Part shown: positions 35,407-44,692 of the stretch, piece by piece
How positions within the stretch are numbered: the first letter of the stretch is position 1
Layout: every line of letters starts with the position of its first letter
Assembly: GCA_963724665.1 (NCBI GenBank)
Contig: CAVRVH010000007.1
Location: forward strand, 1,054,001-1,118,000
Length of the DNA stretch: 64,000 nucleotides
DNA from: DASUPK01 sp963724665
GTDB lineage: Bacteria; Actinomycetota; Thermoleophilia; Solirubrobacterales; 70-9
Direction of reading: 5' to 3'
The notes under the pieces: model-generated
The model's input: only the letters and a program-made list of their open reading frames with translations
Database searches by the model: none
Told to the model about the DNA's origin: nothing
Made by a program: the position numbers and the translations under genes

Positions 35407-38400
35407 GTACGGAGCGCACCAAACAGCAGAGCGCCGCGGTCGAGAGCCGCGAACAGGATGTCTTCCTCCGCGCCGGAGCCGGAACCGGGAAGACCACGGT
35501 CCTGGTCGAGCGCTTCTGCGCCGCTGCGCTCGACCCGGAGGTCGGCGCGAGCCGAATCCTCGCCTTCACCTTCACCGAGCGGGCAGCGGACCAGCTGCGA
35601 CGGCGAATCCGCGAGGAGCTCTCCGTGCGCGTTCGCGTCGCTGAGGGCGAGCAGCTCGAAGCCTTGGAGGCAGCGCTCGAGGGGATCGAGCGGGCCTGGA
35701 TCTCGACGATCCACGGCTTCTGCCGGCGGGTCCTCGCCTCCCATCCCGCCGCCGCCGGCATCGATCCTCGCTTCAGGGTGGTCGATGAGGCCGAGGCCGA
35801 GCGGCTCGCCGCGCGCGCCTTCGACTCGGCGCTCGAGACCCTGGTCGCCACCGGGGAGCCGGAGGCGCTCGAGCTCGCCGCCGCGAACCGGCGGCGAACG
35901 CTCTTGGAGATGACGCGGGGGGCCTACGACGAACTCCGGAGCCACGGGGATCCGCGGCCGGAGCTCCCGGAGCTGGCTCCTCCGGACACCGGAGCCGCGA
36001 TCGGCAAGCTGATCGAGGCGGCGGCAGAAGCCCACGCCGAGTGCGAGGAGGCAAGCGGTCAGGCGGTGTCGAGCCGCGAGCGCATCGCCGCCGCCATGGC
36101 GCTGGACGCGGCGGCGCCACCCGAGGAGGAGCTCCTGGAGCAGCTACGGGCCCTGGAGATCAGGTCGGGTGCGAAGGCCTTCAAGGGCGAGGCCTGCGAG
36201 CGTTACACCGCGGCCCTGAAACGCGCTCAGGCCGCCGTGGCGGCCCACGTCCTCGGTCCCGCCTACGAGCAGCTCCGCGACCTGGTTGTGCGCTTCGGCG
36301 CGCGCTACGAGGAGCTCAAGGCCGAACGCGCGGCGCTCGACTTCGAGGACCTCCAGCTGAAGACAGTCGAGCTGCTGAGCTCGTCCGAGCCCCTGCGAGA
36401 TCGCTACCGCGAGCAGTTCGCCCACCTCATGGTCGACGAGTTCCAGGACACGAACGGGCTCCAGTTGCGGCTGATCGAGCAGCTGCGCGGCCCGGATACG
36501 CGCCTGTTCCTCGTCGGCGACGAGTTCCAGTCGATCTACGGCTTCCGCCACGCGGACGTCGAGGTCTATCGGGAGCAGCACCGCCGGTTCGCGGAGGGGG
36601 ATGAGGCCAACGGGGTGGCGCTGCCCCTGACAGGGAACTTCAGGGCGGGGCCCGGGCTGGTCGCCGCGACCAACGCGATCGGGCGTGGCCTGCTGGCCGG
36701 CTTCGAGCCGCTCACCGCGTTCGTCGATGAGCCAGACGGAGCCCCTCCGGCCGAGCTTCTGCTGACCGTCGACGACCGAAAGGAATGGGAGGCCGAGGAG
36801 ACCGAGCTGCCGCGCCTCCCGGACGACCCGAGCTCCGGATCGAAGGTGGCGGAGGCGCGGCGCCTGGCGGGCCGGCTGCGGGAGCTGGTGGACGACGGCG
36901 AGGACCCCGCGGGGATCGTCGTCCTGCTGCGCGCGTTCACCCACGTCGCTGCAGTCGAGACAGCTCTCGCGGACGCGGGGCTCGACCCCTACGTTGTCGG
37001 CGGCCGTGGCTTCTGGTCCCAGCAGCAGATCGACGACCTGCGTTGTCTGCTGGCCGTGATCGCGAACCCGCTCGATGACGAGGCTCTCTTCGGGGCCCTC
37101 GCCTCGCCGGCCTGCGCCGTCCTGCCAGACACGCTCTGGCTGCTTCGGCGCGCCGCCACCGTCCACGGTGACGACGGCCGCGAGCTCTTCAATCACGTCT
37201 GGCCGCTGGTCAGGGAGCTTGTCGAGAACGGCGAGGTCGAGCGCGGAGACGCCGAGGCCGCTGCGCTGATCCCGGCGGAGGAACTGGAGCGAATCGAGCG
37301 GTTCGCGGGAATCCTCGCTGAGCTGCGGGATCACTCCACCGAGGGAGGGCTGGAGTCGCTGGTCGAGCGAACGGCCACCTCGTTCGGATACGACCTCGCC
37401 ACGCTCCGTCGCCGGGACGGGACCGCTCGCTGGGCGAACGTCCGCAAGCTGATGCGGCTCGCCCGCGAGTTCGAGGCGAGCGAGGGACCCGACCTCGGCG
37501 CCTTTCTCGAGTACCTCGAGACGCGCGCGAACAGCCGCGACCGCGAGGCCGAGGCAGCCACCCGGGCGGAGGGCCACGCCGGGGTCAGGGTGATGACCGT
37601 GCACGGCGCGAAGGGGCTTGAGTTCGACGTCGTCGCCGTTGCGGATCTCGGCCGGAACCTGCAGCTGGGCTGGAGCCCCCTTCGTGTGCGCCCGGGCGAG
37701 GAGGGTCCGGAGGGCGGGGAGCTGGCGAGGGTCGGTGTCCAGCTCGGGCGCCTCGGCCGCCCGGCCGAGCGCCTCCACGACTATCAGGAGCTCACCGAGC
37801 TCGCGGCCGAGCGCGACGCGGAGGAGGAGGCGCGCCTCGCCTACGTCGCGGCGACCCGCGCGAAGCGGCGGCTGCTCCTCAGCGGGACGTTCAATCCCAA
37901 CGCGCTGAACCAACTTAGAACGGGTTCCTCCTCGCTTCGCTCGGAGGACCCTCGCACCATCGCGCGCAAGCCGATCGCGCTGCAACTGATCCGGTCCCTG
38001 CTCGAAGGCGATCCGAGCGAGCGCGAGGTGGAGCTTCCGCCCGCGGGCGACGGCTACCCCGGCGGGAGGCTGCTGGTCAAGGTCACCGAGCCGGGCCCGG
38101 GAGCCGGCGCCCGGCTTCTCGCTACCCGGGAGTCCGACGCGTCGCCGGAGCCCTCCAGCACGGCGAAACCACCGTTGTCGCGGCCCGAAGTCCCTCCCGC
38201 CCTGATCGGCGGTCTCTCCTATTCGGCGCTCTCGGGCTACGAGAACTGCGGCTACCGCTTCTACGTCGAGCGCGTTCTCGGGATCGCCGAGCCGGAGCTC
38301 GCATCGGCCGGAGACGGTGACGAACCGGAAGCCGGCTTGGAGCTCCGACGACGGTTCGGGCCCGGCGTCGCTGTCCACACGCTGCTCGAATGGAGCGCGC

Positions 38401-39044
38401 GCAATCGCTGGCGCAAGCCGGACGCCGATCGCGTCGCCAAGGCCCTGGCGGAGCAGGGGCTCGAGGCGAGCGACGAGCGGGTCGCGATGGCGCTCGAGCT
38501 CACCACCGCATTCCTCGATTCGAGCCTCAGGGAGGAGATCGGCGACGCGCGAGTGGGCGCGGAGGTCCCCTTCGTGCTCTCCGTCGCCGGAACGCTGGTC
38601 CGCGGCTCCATCGACCTGCTCGTGGAGCGCTCCGACGGCTCGGTGCTGGTCGTCGACTACAAGACGGATCGCCTGGGCGACCGTGATCCCGAGCAGATCG
38701 TCTCGCGCTACTCCGTCCAGCGGGACCTCTACGCGCTGGCGGCGGCGGCTCGGGGAACGCCGGTTGAGACCGCCTACGTCTTCCTCGAGCGTCCGGAGCC
38801 GCCGGTCAGGGAGACCTTCGGCGAGCCCGAGCTGGACGCCGCCCGGGGCAGGATCGAGGCGGTGCTGGAGAGGCTGGCGGCCGGCCGCTTCGATGTCACC
38901 CTGCACCCCCATCGCGCCCTCTGTCTGGACTGCCCCGCCCGCGAACGGCTCTGCAGCCACCCGCCCGCGGACACGATGCGCGAGTCCCCCGATCCCGCGA
39001 TCGGCGGTGGCGAACCACAGCTCAACCTGCTGGAGGGCGGATGA
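35403..39044 (+). CDS. AddA-like UvrD/REP helicase-nuclease
   Basis: A 1213-residue SF1A helicase fused to a RecB-type nuclease. Walker A GAGTGKTTVLVERF, motif Ia ILAFTFTERAADQL, motif II LMVDEFQDTN, DEFQSIYGFRHADV, VMTVHGAKGLEFD and motif VI RLAYVAATRAKRRL are intact. The nuclease end has GVAVHTLLEWSA, GSIDLLVERSDG and VVDYKTDRLG plus Fe-S cysteines (YENCGYRF; CLDCPARERLC). With AddB it unwinds and resects DNA ends for recombination. Residues 839-852 (RTGSSSLRSEDPRT) are encoded by a palindromic element, an apparent in-frame insertion. Confidence 0.92.
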   Translation: MSTERTKQQSAAVESREQDVFLRAGAGTGKTTVLVERFCAAALDPEVGASRILAFTFTERAADQLRRRIREELSVRVRVAEGEQLEALEAALEGIERAWISTIHGFCRRVLASHPAAAGIDPRFRVVDEAEAERLAARAFDSALETLVATGEPEALELAAANRRRTLLEMTRGAYDELRSHGDPRPELPELAPPDTGAAIGKLIEAAAEAHAECEEASGQAVSSRERIAAAMALDAAAPPEEELLEQLRALEIRSGAKAFKGEACERYTAALKRAQAAVAAHVLGPAYEQLRDLVVRFGARYEELKAERAALDFEDLQLKTVELLSSSEPLRDRYREQFAHLMVDEFQDTNGLQLRLIEQLRGPDTRLFLVGDEFQSIYGFRHADVEVYREQHRRFAEGDEANGVALPLTGNFRAGPGLVAATNAIGRGLLAGFEPLTAFVDEPDGAPPAELLLTVDDRKEWEAEETELPRLPDDPSSGSKVAEARRLAGRLRELVDDGEDPAGIVVLLRAFTHVAAVETALADAGLDPYVVGGRGFWSQQQIDDLRCLLAVIANPLDDEALFGALASPACAVLPDTLWLLRRAATVHGDDGRELFNHVWPLVRELVENGEVERGDAEAAALIPAEELERIERFAGILAELRDHSTEGGLESLVERTATSFGYDLATLRRRDGTARWANVRKLMRLAREFEASEGPDLGAFLEYLETRANSRDREAEAATRAEGHAGVRVMTVHGAKGLEFDVVAVADLGRNLQLGWSPLRVRPGEEGPEGGELARVGVQLGRLGRPAERLHDYQELTELAAERDAEEEARLAYVAATRAKRRLLLSGTFNPNALNQLRTGSSSLRSEDPRTIARKPIALQLIRSLLEGDPSEREVELPPAGDGYPGGRLLVKVTEPGPGAGARLLATRESDASPEPSSTAKPPLSRPEVPPALIGGLSYSALSGYENCGYRFYVERVLGIAEPELASAGDGDEPEAGLELRRRFGPGVAVHTLLEWSARNRWRKPDADRVAKALAEQGLEASDERVAMALELTTAFLDSSLREEIGDARVGAEVPFVLSVAGTLVRGSIDLLVERSDGSVLVVDYKTDRLGDRDPEQIVSRYSVQRDLYALAAAARGTPVETAYVFLERPEPPVRETFGEPELDAARGRIEAVLERLAAGRFDVTLHPHRALCLDCPARERLCSHPPADTMRESPDPAIGGGEPQLNLLEGG
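37919..37958. repeat. Bulged palindromic element, copy E, inside addA
   Basis: AACGGGTTCCTCC, an 11-nt loop, then GGAGGACCCTCGCACC. Compared with the intergenic copies, a base pair in the stem is exchanged on both sides (GC to CG), which keeps the pairing. It lies in frame in the helicase gene after motif VI. Confidence 0.75.
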
Positions 39045-39619
39045 GCGAGACCCTCGGCCTGTTCGGCTACGGCTCCCTGGTGCTTGCCGAGAGCGCGTCG
39101 ATGACCCTCGGCCGCCCCGCCGGCGAGATGCGGCCCGCTCGCCTGCACCGCTGGCGCCGGCGCTTCTCCCAGCGCCGCGACAACCTGACCTGCGAGAAGA
39201 CCTTCGAGTGCGCGGGCGGGTGGCGGCCCGAGTGGATCCTCGGGCTCAACGTCGAGGACGGCGAGGACGACGCGGGGCCGGTCAACGGCGTCGTCATCGA
39301 GCTCACCGAGGCCGAGCTCGACCGCCTCGACATCAGGGAGATCCGCTACGACCGGGTCGACGTGACCGGCTCGGTCGACGGCGAGGGGCTGCCGGGCCGG
39401 ATCGTCACCTATACGGCGAAGGAATTCCACTTCGCGCCGGCGCCCCCGGAGGACTCCATCATCCTCGCGACCTACGCCGCGGCCGTCGAGCGCGGCTTCG
39501 AGTCGCTGGGCCCAGGCGAGCTCGATCACTACCTGGCGACCACCCCGTACACCGTCGACCGCCACGAGGCCACGCTGGTGATCGACAAGATCCCGGACGG
39601 AAACCCGCGCGACTGGTGA
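39041..39619 (+). CDS. Gamma-glutamylcyclotransferase-like protein
   Basis: A 192-residue protein of the GGCT/AIG2-like fold. It opens with LGLFGYGSLVLAESAS, the FGYGSL loop that binds the gamma-glutamyl group. Later it contains VIELTEAELDRLDIRE, whose Glu is in the position of the catalytic acid. Related enzymes act on gamma-glutamyl peptides. The start overlaps the addA stop (ATGA). Its TGA abuts the stop of the HxlR gene (TGATCA at 39617-39622). Confidence 0.82.
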   Translation: MSETLGLFGYGSLVLAESASMTLGRPAGEMRPARLHRWRRRFSQRRDNLTCEKTFECAGGWRPEWILGLNVEDGEDDAGPVNGVVIELTEAELDRLDIREIRYDRVDVTGSVDGEGLPGRIVTYTAKEFHFAPAPPEDSIILATYAAAVERGFESLGPGELDHYLATTPYTVDRHEATLVIDKIPDGNPRDW

Positions 39620-39973
39620 TCAGGCCCGGTGCCAATGGCGGGCCCAATCGCGCAGCTCCGCCATCACGGGCTCCAGCGAATGGCCCTTGTCGGTGAGCTC
39701 GTAGCTCACCCGCACCCGGCTCCCGGGTTGCACCTCGCGCTGGACGAGACCGGCCTTCTCGAGCTCCTTGAGGCGGCAGGAGAGCAGACGGTCGGACATG
39801 CCGGGAACCGACTCCTTGAGCTCTGCGAAGTGGAGCGGACCGTCGGTCAGCGCGTAGAGGATGGCCCCGGCCCAGCGGCGGCCGATCAGCTCCACCGCGC
39901 CGTGGTAGTGCCGACAGACTTGTCTTGGCTTGGCCTCTCCCCTGGACGGGCCAGCGCCGGACTGAGTTCTCAC
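39620..39973 (-). CDS. HxlR-family transcriptional regulator
   Basis: A 117-residue winged-HTH regulator. It contains the N-terminal Cys in RQVCRHYHGAVELIGRRW, the core ILYALTDGPLHFAELKE and the DNA helix GMSDRLLSCRLKELEKAGLV, with the wing VSYELTDKGHSLEPVM. HxlR proteins often sense aldehydes or reactive species through that Cys. The GTG start lies 9 nt after a TAAGCT -10-like sequence on the minus strand. The regulated gene is not obvious; the divergent neighbour is separated by a palindromic element. Confidence 0.9.
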   Translation of the reverse strand: MRTQSGAGPSRGEAKPRQVCRHYHGAVELIGRRWAGAILYALTDGPLHFAELKESVPGMSDRLLSCRLKELEKAGLVQREVQPGSRVRVSYELTDKGHSLEPVMAELRDWARHWHRA

Positions 39974-40020
39974 TGCACTTCAAGCTTACCGATCGTAAGG
40001 GCTGGCCAAACGACCCCAGC

Positions 40021-40056
40021 ATCAAACGGGTTGCCCTGACGGGCACCCTCGCATCT
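40021..40056. repeat. Bulged palindromic element, copy B
   Basis: CAAACGGGTTGCCC, loop TGAC, then GGGCACCCTCGCATC (arms 40028-40036 and 40041-40048). One stem pair is lost from each arm relative to copies A, C and D, so the fold with its unpaired T is kept. It lies between the HxlR start and the end of the marP-like gene. Confidence 0.75.
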
Positions 40057-40059
40057 GGT

Positions 40060-41220
40060 CTACCCCGTGCAGGCCCCCGTGCTGACCTCGCCGGTCGAGT
40101 CGCTCAGGGCCTGGGCGACCACGTCGTTGGGCACCGCATAGCCGCCCGGCTTGCCCTGCGTGGTGGCTGCGAACACGGTGCCCAGCACCCTCCCGGCACT
40201 ATCGACCAGTGGGCCACCGGAGTTGCCGCTGTGAACCTCCCCGCGGAGCGCGGTGAGCTCGCGGGTGATGGGGCCGCGGCCGTACGAGTCCTGGGTGACG
40301 ACCGGGCCGGTGGCCCCCACCCGCGCGGGGGTGATCGTGAATGGCCCGTTCTCGGGGTACCCCAGCACCGCACCGGGCGTACCGCTCTGCACGTCCTGCG
40401 CGAACGGGAGCGGGCTCCCATCGAGGCCGTTCACTCGGAGCAATGACAGGTCGTTCTCCGGGTCGTAGTGCACCGGAGTCGCATCGAGCGAGGTGGTCGA
40501 ACCGGAGGGCGTGACGGTGGTGTCGCTCTCGCCCGCGACCACATGGGCATTCGTGACCACGAGGCCGGGTGCGGCGATCCACCCCGAGCCCTCGACCCCA
40601 AGCCCGCAGGCGGTTCCGAGCACGCGGACCACGCTGTTCCCCGCCGCCTGCACATCAGGGTCCTGGGCGATCTTCGAGTCGGGCGCGCCGACGTTCGGGC
40701 TGGGCCCCTGGACCGCGACCCGCGGATCAATTCGGTGGAGTGCGTTGATCAGCGAGCTCGACGGCGGGAAGGCGTTGTTGAGCGCCTTCAGGATCGCCGA
40801 GCGCTGTACGGCGGTGCGCAGGTTCTTCGCCCCCGGCGCGTTCAGGGCCACCGCCCCGAACAGCCATGCCATCGCCAGCGCCAGCGCGACCAGGAGCAGG
40901 GCGCCACCCGAGGACTCGGCGATCGCGACTCCACGGTTGCGGCCTCGGGGGCCGAGCAACCGCCGGCGTACGCTCAGCGCGATTCCCTCCAGCGAGACGG
41001 CCACGATCCCGCCGATCAACACCGCCCCGGCAAGGGCGGTCGCCGGGGCATATGGGGAATGAGAGCCGTCCGGGAGCAGCGCGATGCCAAGCCTGCTGCC
41101 CAGGAAGGCACCGATTGCGAATCCGCCCAGGCTGAGCCCGCCCACGATCAGCCCCTGTTGGTAGCCCCAGAAGCCCATCAGCAGCGCAAAGGCGACGATC
41201 AGCCAGTCGAGGCCGGTCAC
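40060..41220 (-). CDS. MarP-like membrane-anchored serine protease
   Basis: A periplasmic serine protease with an N-terminal CvpA-type four-helix anchor (about residues 1-140: LDWLIVAFALLMGFWGYQQG, LSLGGFAIGAFLGSRLG) and a trypsin-like domain. From GTG 41220 the triad is His226 (VVTNAHVVAG), Asp257 (DPENDLSLLRV) and Ser334 (GNSGGPLVD). Cys205 and Cys384 (near the C-terminus) match the disulfide seen in Mycobacterium tuberculosis MarP, which protects against acid stress. GTG 41220 was chosen because GGGAAA lies just upstream; the frame is open to 41262. It is divergent from a penicillin-binding protein. Confidence 0.9.
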   Translation of the reverse strand: MTGLDWLIVAFALLMGFWGYQQGLIVGGLSLGGFAIGAFLGSRLGIALLPDGSHSPYAPATALAGAVLIGGIVAVSLEGIALSVRRRLLGPRGRNRGVAIAESSGGALLLVALALAMAWLFGAVALNAPGAKNLRTAVQRSAILKALNNAFPPSSSLINALHRIDPRVAVQGPSPNVGAPDSKIAQDPDVQAAGNSVVRVLGTACGLGVEGSGWIAAPGLVVTNAHVVAGESDTTVTPSGSTTSLDATPVHYDPENDLSLLRVNGLDGSPLPFAQDVQSGTPGAVLGYPENGPFTITPARVGATGPVVTQDSYGRGPITRELTALRGEVHSGNSGGPLVDSAGRVLGTVFAATTQGKPGGYAVPNDVVAQALSDSTGEVSTGACTG

Positions 41221-41262
41221 GGTTTCCCGAATACAAGCGCACGAGCGACTAACTTTGCGCAC

Positions 41263-43131
41263 GTGAATCCGCCCGTGACAAGGTCACGGAAGACCCGAGA
41301 TGGGGAGACGCAGCCGCCGAGGCGACCGATCAGGGCGCCGCGGGCGCAGCGCGGACCCCTCAGTGAGCGCCAGCGGCGCCTGCGCCAGCGCGCGCTCCCG
41401 CTCGGCGTCGTGGCGCTGATCGCGTTCATCTTCGGGGCAATCAGCTCGGCGGGCAGCCCCGAGCAGGACATGGCCGAGCGGTTCGTGAACGACTGGGCCC
41501 ATCAGGACTTCACCGCGATGCACGACGAGCTCTCCGACTCCGCGCAGGCTCAGTACTCGCCGGCGGACCTGCAGAGCGCCTACACCGTCGCCCAGCAGGC
41601 GGCCACCGCCACCTCGATCGATCCCGGCGGCGCCGACGGCCCGAAGAACGTCAACGGCACCAGCGTCGTGGATGTGGGTGTCGGAGTCGGGACCAGGCTG
41701 TTCGGCAAGGTCGACGGCACGTTGCGACTGCCGCTGGACGGCGGCAAGGTCGCCTGGAATCCGAGCCTGACCTTCCCCGGGCTCGCGACGGGAGAGCGGG
41801 TCGGCCGGCGGCTGGAGGTCGGGAGACGCGCCGCGATCATGGCCCGGCACGGGGTACCGCTCGCCACCGGGCCGGTCGATGACCGCAGCTCCCCGCTCGG
41901 CACCGACGCGATCGACGTCGCCGGAGATACCGGGGCCCCAGATCCCGAGGAGCAGGCGAAGCTCGAGAAGGCCGGCTATCCCTCCAACCAGGACACGGGC
42001 GTGAGCGGCCTGGAGCTCGCCTTCAACGCGAGGCTTTCCGGGCAGCCCAGTGGCGAGCTGCTCGCCGTCAAGGACGGCACCCCGCTCCCCGATGTCCCGG
42101 CTGGGACCGACGGCCATGTGCTCGCCACGACGAAGGGCACTCCGGGGCAGCCCGTGAGGACGACGATCGATCCCCGCCTGCAGTCGACCACGGTGAACGC
42201 ACTGGGCGGTCAGTCGGGCGGCGTCGTTGTGCTCGACGCCCGCAACGGGAACGTCCTGGCGCTCGCCGGCTCCGCCTATTCCTCGCCTCAGCCGCCGGGA
42301 TCGACGTTCAAGGTCATCACAGCCACATCCGCACTCGAGAACCACGACGTGAAGCTGAGCGACACGTTCCCGGTCGTGACGCAGATCAATCCGGACCCCG
42401 TCGCAGGGGCGCGTGTTGTTGCCAACGCCCACAACGAGGCCTGCGGCGGCACCTTCGTCCAGGCCTTCGCCAAGTCCTGCAACAGCGTCTTCGCACCCCT
42501 GGCCGTCAAGGTGGGCGCCGACAACCTGGTGAACACAGCCGAGGACTACGGCTACAACCAGCCGGTCACGCTGTACAACGCGCAAGCCACAGCGGCAACG
42601 CAGCCCAGCAGGATGAGCATCCCGTCGGCGGACGAGCTCAAGGCGGAGCCGACCAATACGGACCTCTCCGTGACGGGCTTCGGCCAGGGCAAGGTCCTCG
42701 CCACCCCCCTGGGCATGGCGTCCGTGGCGCAGACCGTCGCCAACGGCGGCGTGCGCGACCCCACCCCGATCGTCAAGGATCCTGCCCTGAAGAGCTCGGC
42801 GAAGCCGGTCGACGTGACATCCAAGGCGAACGCCCGCGTCCTGACCGGCCTGATGCGGGCGGTCGTCACCCAGGGGACGGGCGTGCAGGCAGCGATCCCG
42901 GGCGTCCAGGTCGCGGGCAAGACTGGGACCGCCGAACTCGGGCCAAAGCCTGGCGCGCCGCCTGCGCCCCCTGGCGCGCAGACCGACCAGCTGATCGACG
43001 GCTGGTTCATCGCCTTCGCTCCGGCCAACAAGCCGAAGCTGGCTATCGCGGTGATGCTGATCGACGCCTCGGGCGACGGGGGCACGACGGCGGCGCCGAT
43101 CGCAAGAGAGATCCTGGCCTCAGCCCTCTAG
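41263..43131 (+). CDS. Class B penicillin-binding protein (transpeptidase)
   Basis: A 622-residue murein transpeptidase. The layout is a basic N-terminus, a membrane anchor (LPLGVVALIAFIFGAISSAG), an NTF2-like domain (about 65-170) and the transpeptidase domain. The active-site motifs are SxxK at Ser347 (PPGSTFKVITA), S-C-N at 405-407 (AKSCNSVFAPL) and KTG at Lys553 (VAGKTGTAELG). It cross-links peptidoglycan outside the membrane. The frame is open far upstream, but GTG 41263 fits the divergent gene at 41220; GTG 41275 is possible. Confidence 0.93.
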   Translation: MNPPVTRSRKTRDGETQPPRRPIRAPRAQRGPLSERQRRLRQRALPLGVVALIAFIFGAISSAGSPEQDMAERFVNDWAHQDFTAMHDELSDSAQAQYSPADLQSAYTVAQQAATATSIDPGGADGPKNVNGTSVVDVGVGVGTRLFGKVDGTLRLPLDGGKVAWNPSLTFPGLATGERVGRRLEVGRRAAIMARHGVPLATGPVDDRSSPLGTDAIDVAGDTGAPDPEEQAKLEKAGYPSNQDTGVSGLELAFNARLSGQPSGELLAVKDGTPLPDVPAGTDGHVLATTKGTPGQPVRTTIDPRLQSTTVNALGGQSGGVVVLDARNGNVLALAGSAYSSPQPPGSTFKVITATSALENHDVKLSDTFPVVTQINPDPVAGARVVANAHNEACGGTFVQAFAKSCNSVFAPLAVKVGADNLVNTAEDYGYNQPVTLYNAQATAATQPSRMSIPSADELKAEPTNTDLSVTGFGQGKVLATPLGMASVAQTVANGGVRDPTPIVKDPALKSSAKPVDVTSKANARVLTGLMRAVVTQGTGVQAAIPGVQVAGKTGTAELGPKPGAPPAPPGAQTDQLIDGWFIAFAPANKPKLAIAVMLIDASGDGGTTAAPIAREILASAL

Positions 43132-43439
43132 GGGTAGCCGAACGCGACGCCCACCATCGCCAGCCCGCCGCCGATGGCGGTGAGCACGCCTCCTGGGCCC
43201 TCCAGGGCCAGGCCCAGGGGGACGCCGATCAGGGCCAGCACGGTTCCCCCCGCGATCAGCGCCCACCAGTTGAGGCCGCCGGCGTCCGGTTCGGGGGCAG
43301 CCGGGGCGGTGAGGATGGTGCAGAGGATCAGCAGCACGACGCCGACGATCCCGCCCGCGATGCCGAGCAGCTGGATCAGGGCAAGCGCCGCCCCGATGCC
43401 GCCGATGACGAGGATTGCCTGGAGCTGGGTCTTCCTCAT
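43128..43439 (-). CDS. Small three-helix membrane protein
   Basis: A 103-residue very hydrophobic protein (LQAILVIGGIGAALALIQLL, GIVGVVLLILCTIL, WWALIAGGTVLALIGVPLGL). No family recognised. It is convergent with the penicillin-binding protein and the two genes share the palindromic stop CTAG. It follows a lipoprotein gene on the same strand 26 bp upstream. Confidence 0.6.
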   Translation of the reverse strand: MRKTQLQAILVIGGIGAALALIQLLGIAGGIVGVVLLILCTILTAPAAPEPDAGGLNWWALIAGGTVLALIGVPLGLALEGPGGVLTAIGGGLAMVGVAFGYP

Positions 43440-43465
43440 AGGAGGAGGACTTGCCTCTCGCCGGC

Positions 43466-44014
43466 CTAGAGGTCGAGCGTGATGTCGCCCGTTACGCCCT
43501 GGGAGTTGATCTCGAGCTTCGGCGGCCGGTTCTCGTTGAGGCTGTCATCGACCAGGAAGAGGACGAGGGCTCCCTGCGTCGGCCCGTTCGCAGCGGCGGT
43601 TCCCGGTGCGGGGATATCGGCTCCAGCGGCGAGCGCGCTGCCGAGCGGGGCCGCGAAGTCTGTGTGGCTCGGAATCGACTGATACGAGGCCCCGGTGGTG
43701 TCGACGACGGTCATCTCGGCGTTCGTCGGCACCCTGACCGGATTGTCGCCCGTGTTGTGGATCGTCAGGAAGACGCCGAGGTAGAACTTTCCGGGTGGCG
43801 GGGGCACCTGCTGCCCCTCCAGGTACTGCTTGTCGTCGGGCTGCGACGGATTGAGTGAACGCGTCTCCTGCACGTTGAACTTGAGGTCACCGAGCTGGAT
43901 CGGGACGCCCTCGTCCGCCTCCTTGCCCAGATCGTTGCCGCAGCCGGCCGCGCCGAGGACGGCGAGGGCGCAGAACAGCACGAGTGCCAGGGCTCCCTTG
44001 TGGCCGGGGCGCAT
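43466..44014 (-). CDS. Secreted lipoprotein with Ig-like domain
   Basis: A 182-residue lipoprotein with the lipobox LGAAGC after a signal peptide (ALALVLFCALAVLGAAGC). The mature part has a beta-sandwich pattern (KFYLGVFLTIHNTGDNPVRV, AEMTVVDTTGASY, GALVLFLVDDSLN) like the DUF4352 group of extracytoplasmic domains. Function unknown. It may share a transcript with the small membrane gene that follows. Confidence 0.75.
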   Translation of the reverse strand: MRPGHKGALALVLFCALAVLGAAGCGNDLGKEADEGVPIQLGDLKFNVQETRSLNPSQPDDKQYLEGQQVPPPPGKFYLGVFLTIHNTGDNPVRVPTNAEMTVVDTTGASYQSIPSHTDFAAPLGSALAAGADIPAPGTAAANGPTQGALVLFLVDDSLNENRPPKLEINSQGVTGDITLDL

Positions 44015-44053
44015 GAGGGCGCGCAGTCTATCCAGGCCTCACGCGACGCCGCC

Positions 44054-44551
44054 TCACGCGACGGGCAGCCGGTCGCCGCCCGCGACGTGCGTGCGCGGAG
44101 CCACGGCGCCCGACTCGATCAGCTCCTGCATGCGCCGCAGCGCCTTGCTCAGGCGACGCTTCCACCACCCGGACCGGCCGGTCTCCCTGAATCGGTCGAA
44201 CGCGCTGGGCGGCGAGGTCCAGAAGGTCAGCCGGACGGTGGTCGTGGGACCCTCCTCGAGCTCCCACACCATGCGGATCGGGATGCGGTCCAGGCGCCCT
44301 CCACGCCCGTGCTCAACGATGCGGAAGGGCCGATCCGCCTCGGCGATCACGGTCTCCATATAGCGCACGCCTGCGGGGGCGTCGACGCGGAAGCGGGCGG
44401 CGGCGCCCTGCCCCTGCGCCGCTATGCGCTCCAGCCGGAACTCGCTTGCAAAGTGATCGGTCCAGCTCTCCCTGATCCCGAGGTCGCAGATGAAGTCGAA
44501 GATCCGCTCGCGCGGAGCGTCGATCGAGATGGTGAGTGAAATCGGCCCCAC
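44054..44551 (-). CDS. SRPBCC-family protein
   Basis: A 165-residue START/Bet v1-like (polyketide cyclase/dehydrase) protein. It begins ISLTISIDAPRERIFDFICD, with a hydrophobic beta-strand and the helix pattern of the family, and continues VWELEEGPTTTVRLTFWTSP. Ligand unknown. A 13-bp direct repeat (GCCTCACGCGACG twice) covers its stop codon. Confidence 0.85.
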   Translation of the reverse strand: MGPISLTISIDAPRERIFDFICDLGIRESWTDHFASEFRLERIAAQGQGAAARFRVDAPAGVRYMETVIAEADRPFRIVEHGRGGRLDRIPIRMVWELEEGPTTTVRLTFWTSPPSAFDRFRETGRSGWWKRRLSKALRRMQELIESGAVAPRTHVAGGDRLPVA

Positions 44552-44692
44552 GGCCGCGCGATTCTAGTCGGGAACCCCGGAGGGCACCCACCTTCCGTCC
44601 AAGTGCCCTGGAAAAGGTGGACTTTCCGTACCACGGGGCGAAAAGTGACTAGCCATTACGCAGTACTGGGGGTAGTATCGGCCGCACCCGCG

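Noticed and set aside
36144..38960. 938-residue minus-strand frame inside addA
   Set aside because: Its length is due to high GC; the plus strand encodes all helicase and nuclease motifs.
44036..44063. 13-bp tandem GCCTCACGCGACG repeat
   Set aside because: Two short copies separated by 2 bp at a gene end; too short to mean more than local duplication.
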